NCBI GenBank assembly: GCA_039921525.1
Contig: JBDSBP010000102.1
Location: forward strand, 1-64,000
Reading direction: 5' to 3'
DNA length: 64,000 nucleotides
Source: JADCRZ01 sp039921525
GTDB lineage: Bacteria > Bacteroidota > Bacteroidia > Chitinophagales > Chitinophagaceae
Part shown: piece after piece, positions 50,752-59,257 of the stretch
Position numbering within the stretch: the first letter of the stretch is position 1
Layout of the letters: every line of letters starts with the position of its first letter
The notes under the pieces: generated by a model
Told to the model about the DNA's origin: nothing
Databases searched by the model: none
What the model saw: the letters and a program-made list of their open reading frames with translations, nothing else
Program-made: the position numbers and the translations under genes

Positions 50752-51272
50752 TGCGTAAAGTTTTAAATAACAAAGTGCTCCTTTTTATCGTCGCCATCTT
50801 GTTATTGGCCAATATTGCTATGCTTTTTTATTTTCTTTGGATGAGGGAGCCCGAAAGAAAAAATACCCGGGGAGACCGGCAAAAGTCGCCCATGACTGAA
50901 TTTCTTCAAGTGGAAATCGGTTTCAATACTGAACAATTGGCAGCATTCGAAAAAACACGCCAACAGCACCGCCAGAAAATGAAACCCTTATTTGAAGACA
51001 TAAAAACGGCAAAAGTGCAGTTTTATGGGTTTCTGACCGATCCATCCATAAATGATTCCACCATAAATGCTGCAGCCTTACAGATAGGAGAGAAGCAGAA
51101 ACTACTGGATATGCAAACCTTTCATAATTTCAGAGAAATCAGGAGCTTATGTACTCCAGAACAACAGCCCAGATATGATTCACTTATTGTAAATGAAATA
51201 AGTAAGATGTGGTTTCCTTCCTGGAAAGGGAGCGGCCGCCAGGAAAAAAATAGCCCCAAGCCGAAACACTAA
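50751..51272 (+). CDS. Spy/CpxP-like periplasmic sensor (heavy-metal resistance domain)
   Basis: 173 residues from ATG 50751. An N-terminal membrane anchor (LFIVAILLLANIAMLFYFLW) is followed by a helical periplasmic domain with LQVEIGFNTEQLAAFEKTRQQHRQKMK and LCTPEQQPRYDSLI, the pattern of the Spy/CpxP/CnrX superfamily of helical stress or metal sensors. It overlaps the end of the putative anti-sigma gene, so it may sense the signal that frees the sigma factor. Basic tail at the C-terminus. Confidence 0.8.
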   Translation: MRKVLNNKVLLFIVAILLLANIAMLFYFLWMREPERKNTRGDRQKSPMTEFLQVEIGFNTEQLAAFEKTRQQHRQKMKPLFEDIKTAKVQFYGFLTDPSINDSTINAAALQIGEKQKLLDMQTFHNFREIRSLCTPEQQPRYDSLIVNEISKMWFPSWKGSGRQEKNSPKPKH

Positions 51273-51336
51273 CGAGTTATAATAAATTAATCAAGGGTTA
51301 TATCTGACCTATTTACTTAACACTAAAACGAAAAAA

Positions 51337-51720
51337 ATGAAAATTAAATTTGGTTTATTATGTATGGCAATGTTTGCTACCGTAGTTATAGTAAATGCCC
51401 AGGGAGGCGGAGGAATGAGGCGCACACCAGAAGAACGTTCAAAAAGGGTAGTTGACACTATTACAACGGTATTGAAACTAGACCAGGCACAACAAACCTC
51501 GGCCCAGACTGCTTTTATCGATTATTATAAGGAAAGTGATAAATTACGCGAAGCAATGCAGGCCGGAACACCCCTGGACAGAACACAATTTGAAAAATTA
51601 ACTACTGATCGGGATGAGAAACTAAAGAAAGTTTTATCAGCAGATCAGTTTAAGAAATTTAAAGATGATTTAGAACCAGCTTTACGTCCCCGCAGACAAG
51701 GTGGGGGTGGAAATAATTAA
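51337..51720 (+). CDS. Small secreted Spy-like protein, paralogue 1
   Basis: 127 residues. Signal peptide MKIKFGLLCMAMFATVVIVNA then a glycine patch and RRTPEERSKRVVDTITTVLKLDQ, with a C-terminal helix TTDRDEKLKKVLSADQFKKF and a basic Gly-rich end. The helical pattern with a hydrophobic LDQAQQ start resembles short Spy-like chaperones. It is closely similar to the gene 200 bp downstream, clearly a tandem duplication. Probably part of the ECF regulon. Confidence 0.75.
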   Translation: MKIKFGLLCMAMFATVVIVNAQGGGGMRRTPEERSKRVVDTITTVLKLDQAQQTSAQTAFIDYYKESDKLREAMQAGTPLDRTQFEKLTTDRDEKLKKVLSADQFKKFKDDLEPALRPRRQGGGGNN

Positions 51721-51732
51721 TGGAAAATCAAG

Positions 51733-51780
51733 CTAAAAACAGCAATAATCCTTCAATTCTCAGGATTATTGCTGTTTTTA
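51733..51780 (+). terminator. Strong intrinsic terminator after paralogue 1
   Basis: AACAGCAATAATCCT and AGGATTATTGCTGTT form a perfect stem of about 18 bp (arms 51735-51752 and 51762-51779) with a 9-base loop, followed by a T-run. It separates the two paralogues, so the second needs its own promoter or read-through. Confidence 0.85.
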
Positions 51781-51922
51781 GTTTAATCCAATTGTTCAGG
51801 GTTGCTAATATACTTGAAGAAAGAGGCACTGTTTAATATTAATATCACATTAGAGCAAAGATTTTTAAACATTTTGTCGTCTAACTTCCACAATTGATTT
51901 ACAAACTATAAAAAGTAAAAAA

Positions 51923-52267
51923 ATGAAAATGAAACTTGGTTTATTATCTGTCATGATGTTGGCAGGTGTAATGATTGCAAATGCCCAGGGAGGCGGAGGA
52001 GGAATGAGACGCACACCGGAAGAGCGCGCAAAAAGAGTAGTAGATACACTTACTACAGAATTTAAACTGGATCAAAGTCACCAAACACAGGCTACTGCTG
52101 TTTTCGTGGATTTTTACAAGTCTATGACGCAAGGTATCAGTGCGGAAGATAGGACAAAATTAATGGGAGATCGGGATGAGAAACTAAAGAAAGTTTTAAG
52201 CGATGATCAATTTAAGAAATTTAAAGATGATATAGAACCGGCCATGCGTCCACGCAGGCAGCAATAA
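51923..52267 (+). CDS. Small secreted Spy-like protein, paralogue 2
   Basis: 114 residues: signal peptide MKMKLGLLSVMMLAGVMIANA, then GGGGGMRRTPEERAKRVVDT, LKLDQSHQT and DRDEKLKKVLSDDQFKKFKD. It matches paralogue 1 over nearly its whole length but lacks about 10 residues in the middle. The 5' region differs from that of paralogue 1. Periplasmic; likely a short helical chaperone or sensor under control of the nearby ECF sigma factor. Confidence 0.75.
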   Translation: MKMKLGLLSVMMLAGVMIANAQGGGGGMRRTPEERAKRVVDTLTTEFKLDQSHQTQATAVFVDFYKSMTQGISAEDRTKLMGDRDEKLKKVLSDDQFKKFKDDIEPAMRPRRQQ

Positions 52268-52280
52268 TTAATTACAGAAT

Positions 52281-52310
52281 AAAAAAACCCCGATTTACCG
52301 GGGTTTTTTT
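52281..52310. terminator. Bidirectional terminator between paralogue 2 and the LytTR regulator
   Basis: AAAAAAACCCCG (52281-52292) and CGGGGTTTTTTT (52299-52310) form a perfect stem with a 6-base loop and flanking A/T tracts; the LytTR stop codon falls in its right edge. Confidence 0.85.
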
Positions 52311-53064
52311 ATTGAGCAATCCATTGCTTAAAAGCAGCCACATTTTCCTGGCTGATTATAATTTCTTCCCCAACAGCGGGATCAACGTCAATTAGAAGTT
52401 TACTTTTAGGGTATGCCTTTATTTTTTTGATTGCGTTTACATTTGCCAGGTACTTCCGGTTTAAACGATAAAATTGACTGGAGTCCACTTCTTTCTCAAC
52501 GTCAGCAAGCGATTTATCTAAAATAAATTTCTGTCCTTTGCTATCAACCAGGCAAACTAATTTATGCGTGGCATAGAAGTAAGCGATATCTTCTGTTTTA
52601 ATGGCTAGATAGTCACCTCCTCTTTTCACTAAAAACCTTTTTTTAACAGAACTATTGGCGCCATTGTGCTGCCACTGCAATAGCTGTTTAAAACCGAAAG
52701 CAAAATGGCTCTTCAACTTTTCATATTTCTGAAGCGCAATTTTAAGCTTTTCCTCTTTAATCGGTTTTAGTAAATAATCAATACTATTGTGTTCAAAAGC
52801 GTCCTGCCAATACTCATCATATGCAGTCGTAAAAATGACCGGGCAACTGATAGATACAGAATCAAATATTCTGAATGACAATCCATCTGTTAACTCAATA
52901 TCCATAAATATCAACTCGGGAGAAGAATGTTGTTGCAACCATTCTACGGAGGATTGAACCGTGTTTAGAACCGCCAGCACTGCAATTGACGGATCTGTCA
53001 GTTGCAGGGCTTTTTGCAGTTTTTCAGCGGCGGGTTTTTCATCTTCTATGATAACGACGTTCAT
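52309..53064 (-). CDS. LytTR family response regulator
   Basis: 251 residues. Receiver domain 1-120 with the acidic pocket in VVIIEDEKPAA and phosphoacceptor Asp55 (LIFMDIELTDG), then a LytTR DNA-binding domain (about 145-250: RFLVKRGGDYLAIKTEDIAYFYA, KFILDKSLADVEKEVD, FYRLNRKYLANVNAIKKI). It pairs with the histidine kinase gene 18 bp upstream. The target genes are unknown. Confidence 0.93.
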   Translation of the reverse strand: MNVVIIEDEKPAAEKLQKALQLTDPSIAVLAVLNTVQSSVEWLQQHSSPELIFMDIELTDGLSFRIFDSVSISCPVIFTTAYDEYWQDAFEHNSIDYLLKPIKEEKLKIALQKYEKLKSHFAFGFKQLLQWQHNGANSSVKKRFLVKRGGDYLAIKTEDIAYFYATHKLVCLVDSKGQKFILDKSLADVEKEVDSSQFYRLNRKYLANVNAIKKIKAYPKSKLLIDVDPAVGEEIIISQENVAAFKQWIAQ

Positions 53065-53082
53065 ACAAATAAATTTTAATGC

Positions 53083-54162
53083 TTAGATAATTTTCAAAAC
53101 AGGTAATGAAACAATGAATTCGTTCTCCGTGTTTTTTATGGTTATTTGTTTGCTTGTTGTAAGTTGATATCTTTCAGAAAGATTCCGCAATCCGATATTA
53201 GACGATTTCTTCCGAAGTTTTTTCCTGTTAATTTGATTACGTACGATCAGCTCATCATCCACTATGCTAATGTTGATATTCAAAGGCATAATATCGGAAA
53301 ATTCATTATGTTTTATAGCGTTTTCTGCCAGTAATTGCAGGGATATGGGAGGGATGAGAAATAAATCGACAAATCTTTCAGGAACCTCAATCGTTAACCG
53401 CACGGCGTTCTCAAATCTTATTTTTAACAGCGAGAAATAATCCTGTAAAAAATCCAGCTCATCTTTTAGTAATACCAGCCCACTTCCTTTATTATGAAGA
53501 ATATACCGGTATACATCTGCAAGGTTATCGTTAAATAGTTTTGCTTTGGTCGGACTTTCTTCAATCAGGTGTGATAGAGTATTTAAGGAGTTGAAAATAA
53601 AATGAGGATCTATTTGATTTTTCAGGGCTTCCAGGGATGCTTCAGCCCGCGCTCTTTCCAACTGTTCATTTTTCAGCATTTTACTTTCGGAGTCCATTAC
53701 CAGAAACACTGTTTCGTAAACATGAACAATAAAAACCACACAGATCATTATTATCAAAGTAGAGGTAAATACAATGTTCCAGTCGACCAGGCCGTTTTTG
53801 AAAATGTGATACCAGCCTACCAGTAGTAAGGTACTTAGAGGGATTGTATAAAAAGAAATGGCTAATAATAAAGCCAATATTTTTTTAATTGGTTTATTGA
53901 ACCAGTTAAAATAACTGCGCAACGTAAAAAGTAAATAGCGATTGCCTTCCCAAACACAAAATGCAATGAGGATGGTATATCCGTAACTACATTTTACCTG
54001 GAAATTAGTAAATAGGTTATGATCTATCATCCGGGTAATGATAGGAATAGCAATTCCGAAAAAAGGGATGAGAATAAGCCGAAAGCCGATATCATTTAAT
54101 TTTTCAGTATTAGCGAGCGGTTTCGTCGGTATAGTAAGCGTATTGATCTTCTCTTTTTCCAT
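53083..54162 (-). CDS. LytS-like sensor histidine kinase
   Basis: From ATG 54162 the protein has 359 residues; a longer frame to 54240 would need TTG. Four transmembrane segments in the first 155 residues are followed by a His_kinase domain with the phosphoacceptor in QIDPHFIFNSLNTLSHLIE (His about 187) and a HATPase region with PPISLQLLAENAIKHNEF and NIGLRNLSERYQL. It has no periplasmic sensor domain, so it probably senses a membrane or cytoplasmic signal. It precedes the LytTR regulator gene. Confidence 0.92.
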   Translation of the reverse strand: MEKEKINTLTIPTKPLANTEKLNDIGFRLILIPFFGIAIPIITRMIDHNLFTNFQVKCSYGYTILIAFCVWEGNRYLLFTLRSYFNWFNKPIKKILALLLAISFYTIPLSTLLLVGWYHIFKNGLVDWNIVFTSTLIIMICVVFIVHVYETVFLVMDSESKMLKNEQLERARAEASLEALKNQIDPHFIFNSLNTLSHLIEESPTKAKLFNDNLADVYRYILHNKGSGLVLLKDELDFLQDYFSLLKIRFENAVRLTIEVPERFVDLFLIPPISLQLLAENAIKHNEFSDIMPLNINISIVDDELIVRNQINRKKLRKKSSNIGLRNLSERYQLTTSKQITIKNTENEFIVSLPVLKII

Positions 54163-54234
54163 CTTTATTCGCTTTGCATTTACTCTGTAAAAATTATAAA
54201 ATAGATTTGAATAATTCTCATTAAAATTTTTTTT

Positions 54235-54639
54235 ATGCAAATGTCAGTTATCAATTGGCTCGCCGTTCTTGTAGCAGGTTTATCTGCTTTCATCCTGGGG
54301 GGAGTATGGTATTCCCCCGCCTTATTTGGAAATGCATGGATGAAAGAAAACAAGCTGACTGCTGAAGAAATTAAAAAAGGAAACAAAGGTAAAATATTTG
54401 GATGGGCGTTTGTATTAGCATTGGTAATGTCAGCTAATCTGGCCATGTTTTTAGCCGACGCAAAAACAGATATTGTTTGGGGTACTACAGCAGGATTGCT
54501 TGCCGGGGTGTGGGTATTTGCCGGAATTGCCATCACCGGGTTATTCGAGCATAAAACAGCCCGGTATATCTTTATCAATGGGTTTTATCAAATGATCGCC
54601 CTTGCATTGATGGGTGCTATTATTGGGCTTTGGCGTTAG
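54235..54639 (+). CDS. DUF1761 family membrane protein
   Basis: 134 residues with four hydrophobic segments: VINWLAVLVAGLSAFILGGVWYSPALFG, then AWMKENKLTAEEIKKGN, and three further helices. This is the DUF1761 pattern (WYSPxxFGxxW). Function unknown. Its start is 72 bp from that of the divergent histidine kinase. Confidence 0.85.
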   Translation: MQMSVINWLAVLVAGLSAFILGGVWYSPALFGNAWMKENKLTAEEIKKGNKGKIFGWAFVLALVMSANLAMFLADAKTDIVWGTTAGLLAGVWVFAGIAITGLFEHKTARYIFINGFYQMIALALMGAIIGLWR

Positions 54640-54655
54640 AGATCCTGAATAACGG

Positions 54656-55744
54656 CTAATCCGGGAATTGGGAGCCATCTATATTTGGTATGATCCGAAG
54701 CGCATTTTTATAATAGATCTTTTTGAGAATGGAGTCTGGTAATCCCATTCCGTACATGCTCCAGAATGCGTGGTACTTTTTGTGATAGGGAAAATATTCA
54801 TCATCGGTTTCCAGAACGCGGAAATAGGTGGCATATTCTTCTGGTACCCAGGAGTCTTTTCCAAATAAAATCCTGTCCTGGTATTTCTCAAAGAACTTTT
54901 TTGCCATGCGGGGCTGTCTTCCCAATTCTGCGATTACGGCTCCGAATTCAACATTTACCTGCGGCATTTCATCCATTAGTTTGCCTAATCTCTCAAGATC
55001 ATTCGCGTACCAGCCAAAATGAGCCGCAATAAAAGTAGTTTCAGGGTGTTTTTTGAACATGCGGTGTTGTTCTTCAATCAGTTGATCAAAGGGAATCGGG
55101 TTATCAGGACCTCTTTTTCTTCCGGGATGCGAAACTATTTCCAGCCAGCGTTCATTTTTTTCGTCTACAGGATCCCAAAAGGACTTTGGATCAGCGGTAT
55201 GAATAAGCACCGGAATCTTTAATTCGCCACATTTCTTCCAGATTGCATCGAGTCTTACATCATCCACTTTTACCCGTTTTCCATCTTTATCTTTTGTAGA
55301 TAGTCCCAGGTTTTTAAAAATTTTCAGTCCATTTGCCCCATTCTTAAAGTCATCTTCCAGTCTTTCTACGGCTTTTTCTGTCCAACCGGGTTCCCCGATA
55401 CCATTGAAGTCTATATTAGCAAAGATGATAAAGCGCTTAGGGTAATGTGTTTTGATATTTTGGACCGACTGTTTCAACCTGTCGCCATTTTGCCCGCTGA
55501 GGTTTACCATTACTTTCATATTCATTTTATCCATTTCTTTAATGAGAACGGAAAGGTCTTGCGAACCCATGCTCTGGTGATTATGAACATCAATAAAAGG
55601 ATATTTCGATTGGGTAAGTTTATGTTCAGGAACAACCAGTGTGGAGACGGGATTGTATTTTTCAAAATCCATTTTATCTGCGGACTGGGCGCCGGCGACT
55701 ACAAAGGAAAGAATTGCAAAGCAGGTGATGGCTATTTTAAGCAT
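54656..55744 (-). CDS. Secreted amidohydrolase family protein
   Basis: 362 residues. Signal peptide MLKIAITCFAILSFVVAGAQ, then a TIM-barrel of the Amidohydro_2 type: first metal motif FIDVHNHQSMG (HxH), IPVLIHTADPKSFW, FIAAHFGWYANDLERLG and the last ligand Asp in RILFGKDSWV. The group includes decarboxylases and lactonases such as ACMSD. Exported members are common in Bacteroidota but their substrates are unknown. It is convergent with the DUF1761 gene, 16 bp from its stop. Confidence 0.83.
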   Translation of the reverse strand: MLKIAITCFAILSFVVAGAQSADKMDFEKYNPVSTLVVPEHKLTQSKYPFIDVHNHQSMGSQDLSVLIKEMDKMNMKVMVNLSGQNGDRLKQSVQNIKTHYPKRFIIFANIDFNGIGEPGWTEKAVERLEDDFKNGANGLKIFKNLGLSTKDKDGKRVKVDDVRLDAIWKKCGELKIPVLIHTADPKSFWDPVDEKNERWLEIVSHPGRKRGPDNPIPFDQLIEEQHRMFKKHPETTFIAAHFGWYANDLERLGKLMDEMPQVNVEFGAVIAELGRQPRMAKKFFEKYQDRILFGKDSWVPEEYATYFRVLETDDEYFPYHKKYHAFWSMYGMGLPDSILKKIYYKNALRIIPNIDGSQFPD

Positions 55745-55838
55745 TCCGGATTTTTTGAAAGTGATTTAATGTTGAAGTGAATTAATGATTTACATGGCAA
55801 ATTGGGTGAAATTACCGGAATTTCGGTCCTATCAAAAC

Positions 55839-56795
55839 TTAATTATCCAAATTTAATTTGTAGGTGTCAGCATACCTGTTGATCCAATCGTATAACTTAA
55901 AGGCGTCGGTTGTCTTAAAAAGCCGGGTTCCCGTATTCATTGTTGCTGCGGTACCGCAGGCTACTCCAAAGCGAACCATCTCTCTACATGATTTACCTTG
56001 CGATAACATCCAGGTCATCCCGGCTACCATACTGTCGCCGGCACCAACAGTGGTTAATTTTTCTACAGTTGGGGCTGGCACATGTTCATATCCGTCTTTT
56101 GTAACGAACAGTGCTCCTGAGGCCCCCAGTGACACCACAATAATTTCACATTCACCCCGGGCTATTATTTCCATGGCAGCATCGTCTACTTCATTCAGTT
56201 CTAACTTTTCTTTACCTACCATTTTGCTTAGCTCGGCTAAATTTGGTTTCAAAAGAAATACACCCGCTCTGGCGGCTATAACTAAAGGGTCTCCTGAAGT
56301 ATCCACAATATATTTTGAATGATATTTTTTGGCTACCCTGGCAAGCTGTGCGTAAAAGTCGTCGGGTATGCCTGGCGGTAAGCTTCCGCTGGCAACTAGT
56401 ATGGAAGGGAATTCGGGCAAAGATTCAAGCAGGTGTATAACCGACTTTCCGATTTCTTCATTTGATTCATTGCCAGGCATAACAAAGCGGTACTGCGCAT
56501 TAGTAAACGTTTCAGTAACCACTACATTTTCTCTTGTTTCTCCAATTGTTGGAATAATCTTAAAAGAGATATTATCTGCCTGCAGGCTGTTCTCTAATAT
56601 CCTTCCATTAGTTCCTCCATTTGGGAAAATAGCTAATGTTTCACCTCCCAGTTTGCGGATTGCCTTACTTACGTTGATACCACCTCCACCGGCTTCAACC
56701 ACCATTTCAGTGCATCGGAGCTTTTTCTCCGGTATTAACTTATCAATGGTGGTGCTCTTATCAACTGCAGGATTCATCGTAATCGTAACTATCAT
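55839..56795 (-). CDS. PfkB-type 1-phosphofructokinase family hexose kinase
   Basis: 318 residues. N-terminal TITMNPAVDKSTTID, EAGGGGINVSKAIRKLGGE (substrate site), ASGSLPPGIPDDFYAQL and the C-terminal TTVGAGDSMVAGM with the catalytic Asp are those of the 1-phosphofructokinase/6-phosphofructokinase-2/tagatose-6-phosphate kinase group. Cytoplasmic. It starts 10 bp after the DsbA-like gene ends, on the same strand. Which sugar phosphate it uses cannot be told; no PTS is adjacent. Confidence 0.88.
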   Translation of the reverse strand: MIVTITMNPAVDKSTTIDKLIPEKKLRCTEMVVEAGGGGINVSKAIRKLGGETLAIFPNGGTNGRILENSLQADNISFKIIPTIGETRENVVVTETFTNAQYRFVMPGNESNEEIGKSVIHLLESLPEFPSILVASGSLPPGIPDDFYAQLARVAKKYHSKYIVDTSGDPLVIAARAGVFLLKPNLAELSKMVGKEKLELNEVDDAAMEIIARGECEIIVVSLGASGALFVTKDGYEHVPAPTVEKLTTVGAGDSMVAGMTWMLSQGKSCREMVRFGVACGTAATMNTGTRLFKTTDAFKLYDWINRYADTYKLNLDN

Positions 56796-56805
56796 GGATT
56801 TTTAC

Positions 56806-57465
56806 TTATATTTTTTGTAAATGGTTTTCCTCCAGCACGGAGTTGATCTTTTGCGCCAGGTTATGGTAGTCGGTATAACCGTTTGTTAACAGATGCAATT
56901 TTAATTCTGATAACTGCAACAACAAACAAGGATACCCGGTTATTTTTAATTGTTTCACCAACGCAAATTCGTAATAAGCGTTTTCTTTATAAATATCACT
57001 ATGTAACTTTTCAAAGAACTCTTTTTCAGGAATATTGTATTGAATGACTAAATGACGATAGGCCTCATCATCGCAGAGATCCCTTCCTTCTACATGGAGA
57101 GCATATTGGAGGTCCGTTGCAAATGCAACCTGTTGTTCGGGGAAATATTCCTTGAAGATGCACAATGCAATTGAAGGCTTTTTGGAGTTAGGATACCAGT
57201 CACTATCCCCTGGGTTCTTAATATGCCATAAAAAATCTTCTCCAAACGTAATGCCCGTAGCGGCTTCCACATTTTTATAAGTTTGCAAAATATAGGGAGC
57301 TGTTACACTGATATGCACAGGTTTTTCGGTCAGGATCATTCCGCCAGACAGCACTTCAAAGTCAAATCGTTGTCTGTAATCCAGCCATATTTTTTTAATA
57401 ACCGGACTAAATCCAAAGCACCAACCACAATAAGCATCAAAACAATAAATAAAAATGGGTTGCAT
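56806..57465 (-). CDS. DsbA family oxidoreductase (FrnE-like)
   Basis: 219 residues from ATG 57465 (the frame extends two codons to a TTG). Thioredoxin fold with the redox motif Cys13-Gly-Trp-Cys16 in FDAYCGWCFGFSPVIKK and the cis-Pro segment KITGYPCLLLQ. There is no signal peptide, so unlike classical DsbA it is cytoplasmic, as FrnE-like proteins are. It precedes the hexose kinase gene by 10 bp; a functional link is not evident. Confidence 0.87.
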   Translation of the reverse strand: MQPIFIYCFDAYCGWCFGFSPVIKKIWLDYRQRFDFEVLSGGMILTEKPVHISVTAPYILQTYKNVEAATGITFGEDFLWHIKNPGDSDWYPNSKKPSIALCIFKEYFPEQQVAFATDLQYALHVEGRDLCDDEAYRHLVIQYNIPEKEFFEKLHSDIYKENAYYEFALVKQLKITGYPCLLLQLSELKLHLLTNGYTDYHNLAQKINSVLEENHLQKI

Positions 57466-57517
57466 AGTCAAAAATAGTATTTAGCGATGAAGTATTATAC
57501 CCCCCCAAACCGGGTTG

Positions 57518-58516
57518 TTACTTCTTATGAAATAGTTCTTTCCATGTGCCTGGGAGCGCATCTTCCAGAGCGTTGAAACGGAGCCCCAAAATTAGCATGA
57601 AAGAACTTTCTTCGGCCAACACACCAATCGATGACATGGGTGTGAAAGAATTGGTATAACGGAACGAGCCGGCAATAAAATAATCATCACCATTATAACC
57701 AACGGAACCGGACATACGCAGACTGGTTTGCCAGTGCATACCATTTTGAGTAATTGATTCAGTGTGCGCATGGTGGTAGCCAAAACCAGTTCCCAGGAAT
57801 AACCCGCCCGTTAAAAAATAACGACCCTCATCAAATACCTTCGTATATACATAACCGGGGCGAATATCGAGGTTAATAATGGTTAGGGTCTTTAATCCGG
57901 ACATTTTATCAAACAAGGTTACATAATAATTTTCAGAAGGAATTATCGGACCGTCCTTCCCGCTGCCATGAATTAGCAAAGGGTTTATTTCAAACATAAA
58001 ACTACCTGCTGAACGACGTTGTAGCTGTGAAAAATCCCTGATAGCAGCAAGTGATAAGCGTTTATAATTCGGGTGTAGCAACCAATAAGGACTAACCTTA
58101 AACAGATTAATGGAAGTGCGAACATTCAGCGTTTTCTTGTCCTTCAGCGCTGCAACATTACTATAAAACCCAACCTTTCCTCCAAAATTAACGGCACCGT
58201 TATACGTGTTAAGTGTTATCGATAATGAGCGATTATTAGTCCGGCTATGTAAACTTTGTGAAACGGAGAGGTTAAGAAACTTATACGACAGATTAAGACC
58301 AAGATTCAATCCGGTATTAAAACGAAAGCTCGCAGATGGTGGGGCCAGGGTATTATCCGGACTAATATCTAAACCGGCGCCGGTTCTCTCCAGGCACAGT
58401 TTTACTACATACGGCAATTTGAAATCTGAAATATAATTTGAATCCACCCTACCCTGGCAATTTGATGTAAACCAACTCATCAATATTACAACAAATGAAA
58501 CAGCGGATTTATACAT
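57518..58516 (-). CDS. DUF4421 family protein (putative outer-membrane barrel)
   Basis: 332 residues. N-terminal signal (MYKSAVSFVVILMSWFTSNCQ), then alternating beta strands ending in aromatic residues typical of an outer-membrane barrel. DTNYI-like SNYISDFKLPYVVKLC, GLNLGLNLSYKFLNLSVSQ and the closing SFMLILGLRFN match DUF4421. Function unknown. Stand-alone; a 46-bp gap separates it from the DsbA-like gene downstream. Confidence 0.8.
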   Translation of the reverse strand: MYKSAVSFVVILMSWFTSNCQGRVDSNYISDFKLPYVVKLCLERTGAGLDISPDNTLAPPSASFRFNTGLNLGLNLSYKFLNLSVSQSLHSRTNNRSLSITLNTYNGAVNFGGKVGFYSNVAALKDKKTLNVRTSINLFKVSPYWLLHPNYKRLSLAAIRDFSQLQRRSAGSFMFEINPLLIHGSGKDGPIIPSENYYVTLFDKMSGLKTLTIINLDIRPGYVYTKVFDEGRYFLTGGLFLGTGFGYHHAHTESITQNGMHWQTSLRMSGSVGYNGDDYFIAGSFRYTNSFTPMSSIGVLAEESSFMLILGLRFNALEDALPGTWKELFHKK

Positions 58517-58570
58517 CGGCTATAATGATTATGATACGGAAAAAATTGAAACGTAATAACTTTGTGAATG

Positions 58571-59257
58571 TTAATTCAATGGGTTACAAAATAATTTAAA
58601 TTGTTCAATATAAGCGTTAATATATTCTTCTTTTCGTTTTAAACGATATTGCATAATATAACGGGGATGCGATAAAGGGATAATTAATTTAAAAATTTTC
58701 TGTTCGTTATTCAGCTTGGTGAGATAGTGATAATTTTTCCCCTCTCCAAGGCAAAAAGCTACCTCACGATGGATGCCAAAATCAAGTTGACGGTACAAAC
58801 AGTCTACTGCAAAATCTTTCACTGTTTCCTGGAGTAGTTTGTCGTCATAATAATTTAGATTTTTATTGTTTTTTGTGAATCCCAGCGGGCTTATCGACGT
58901 AAAGTAAAAATTTTTATAAAAAGCTTCTAAATCGCCAAAGGCCTTAATCATCTCATAAACAAAAACAGAAGATAACTCCTGTTTTTTAGGCATCGGGTTG
59001 ATTATACCAACCACCGTTTGCAGGCGGATCGGGTCAGTGAATGGAACTCCTGTTATACCACCACCAAAACGACCAGGGTTAATACCTATTATCATCCATC
59101 GTTTATAGGAATCAGCATAAAATTTTTTATAGAATTGTGTACACAAAGCCAAAACTGAGGGATCCCGAAAGGGGTTCATTACTTCAATTTCATCAGGCAC
59201 CTTTACCGGGAAATGAAGTGTTTTTATAAAGCCTAGAATATTTTCTGCGAAATTCAT
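58571..59257 (-). CDS. SMUG2-like uracil-DNA glycosylase family protein (DUF4918)
   Basis: 228 residues. The active-site motif is IIGINPGRFGGGITGVPFTDP (about 57-76), the UDG-superfamily water-activating loop in its SMUG form (GxNPGxxG), and the C-terminal HPR motif is IPLSHPRYIMQYR. SMUG2-type proteins are predicted to remove deaminated bases from DNA. It overlaps the desaturase gene by 4 bp (ATGA at 59254-59257) and is the last gene of a four-gene minus-strand operon. Confidence 0.82.
   Translation of the reverse strand: MNFAENILGFIKTLHFPVKVPDEIEVMNPFRDPSVLALCTQFYKKFYADSYKRWMIIGINPGRFGGGITGVPFTDPIRLQTVVGIINPMPKKQELSSVFVYEMIKAFGDLEAFYKNFYFTSISPLGFTKNNKNLNYYDDKLLQETVKDFAVDCLYRQLDFGIHREVAFCLGEGKNYHYLTKLNNEQKIFKLIIPLSHPRYIMQYRLKRKEEYINAYIEQFKLFCNPLN

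Noticed and set aside
54180..54578. A 132-residue frame antisense to the DUF1761 gene
   Set aside because: The sense strand has a recognised family and coherent membrane segments.
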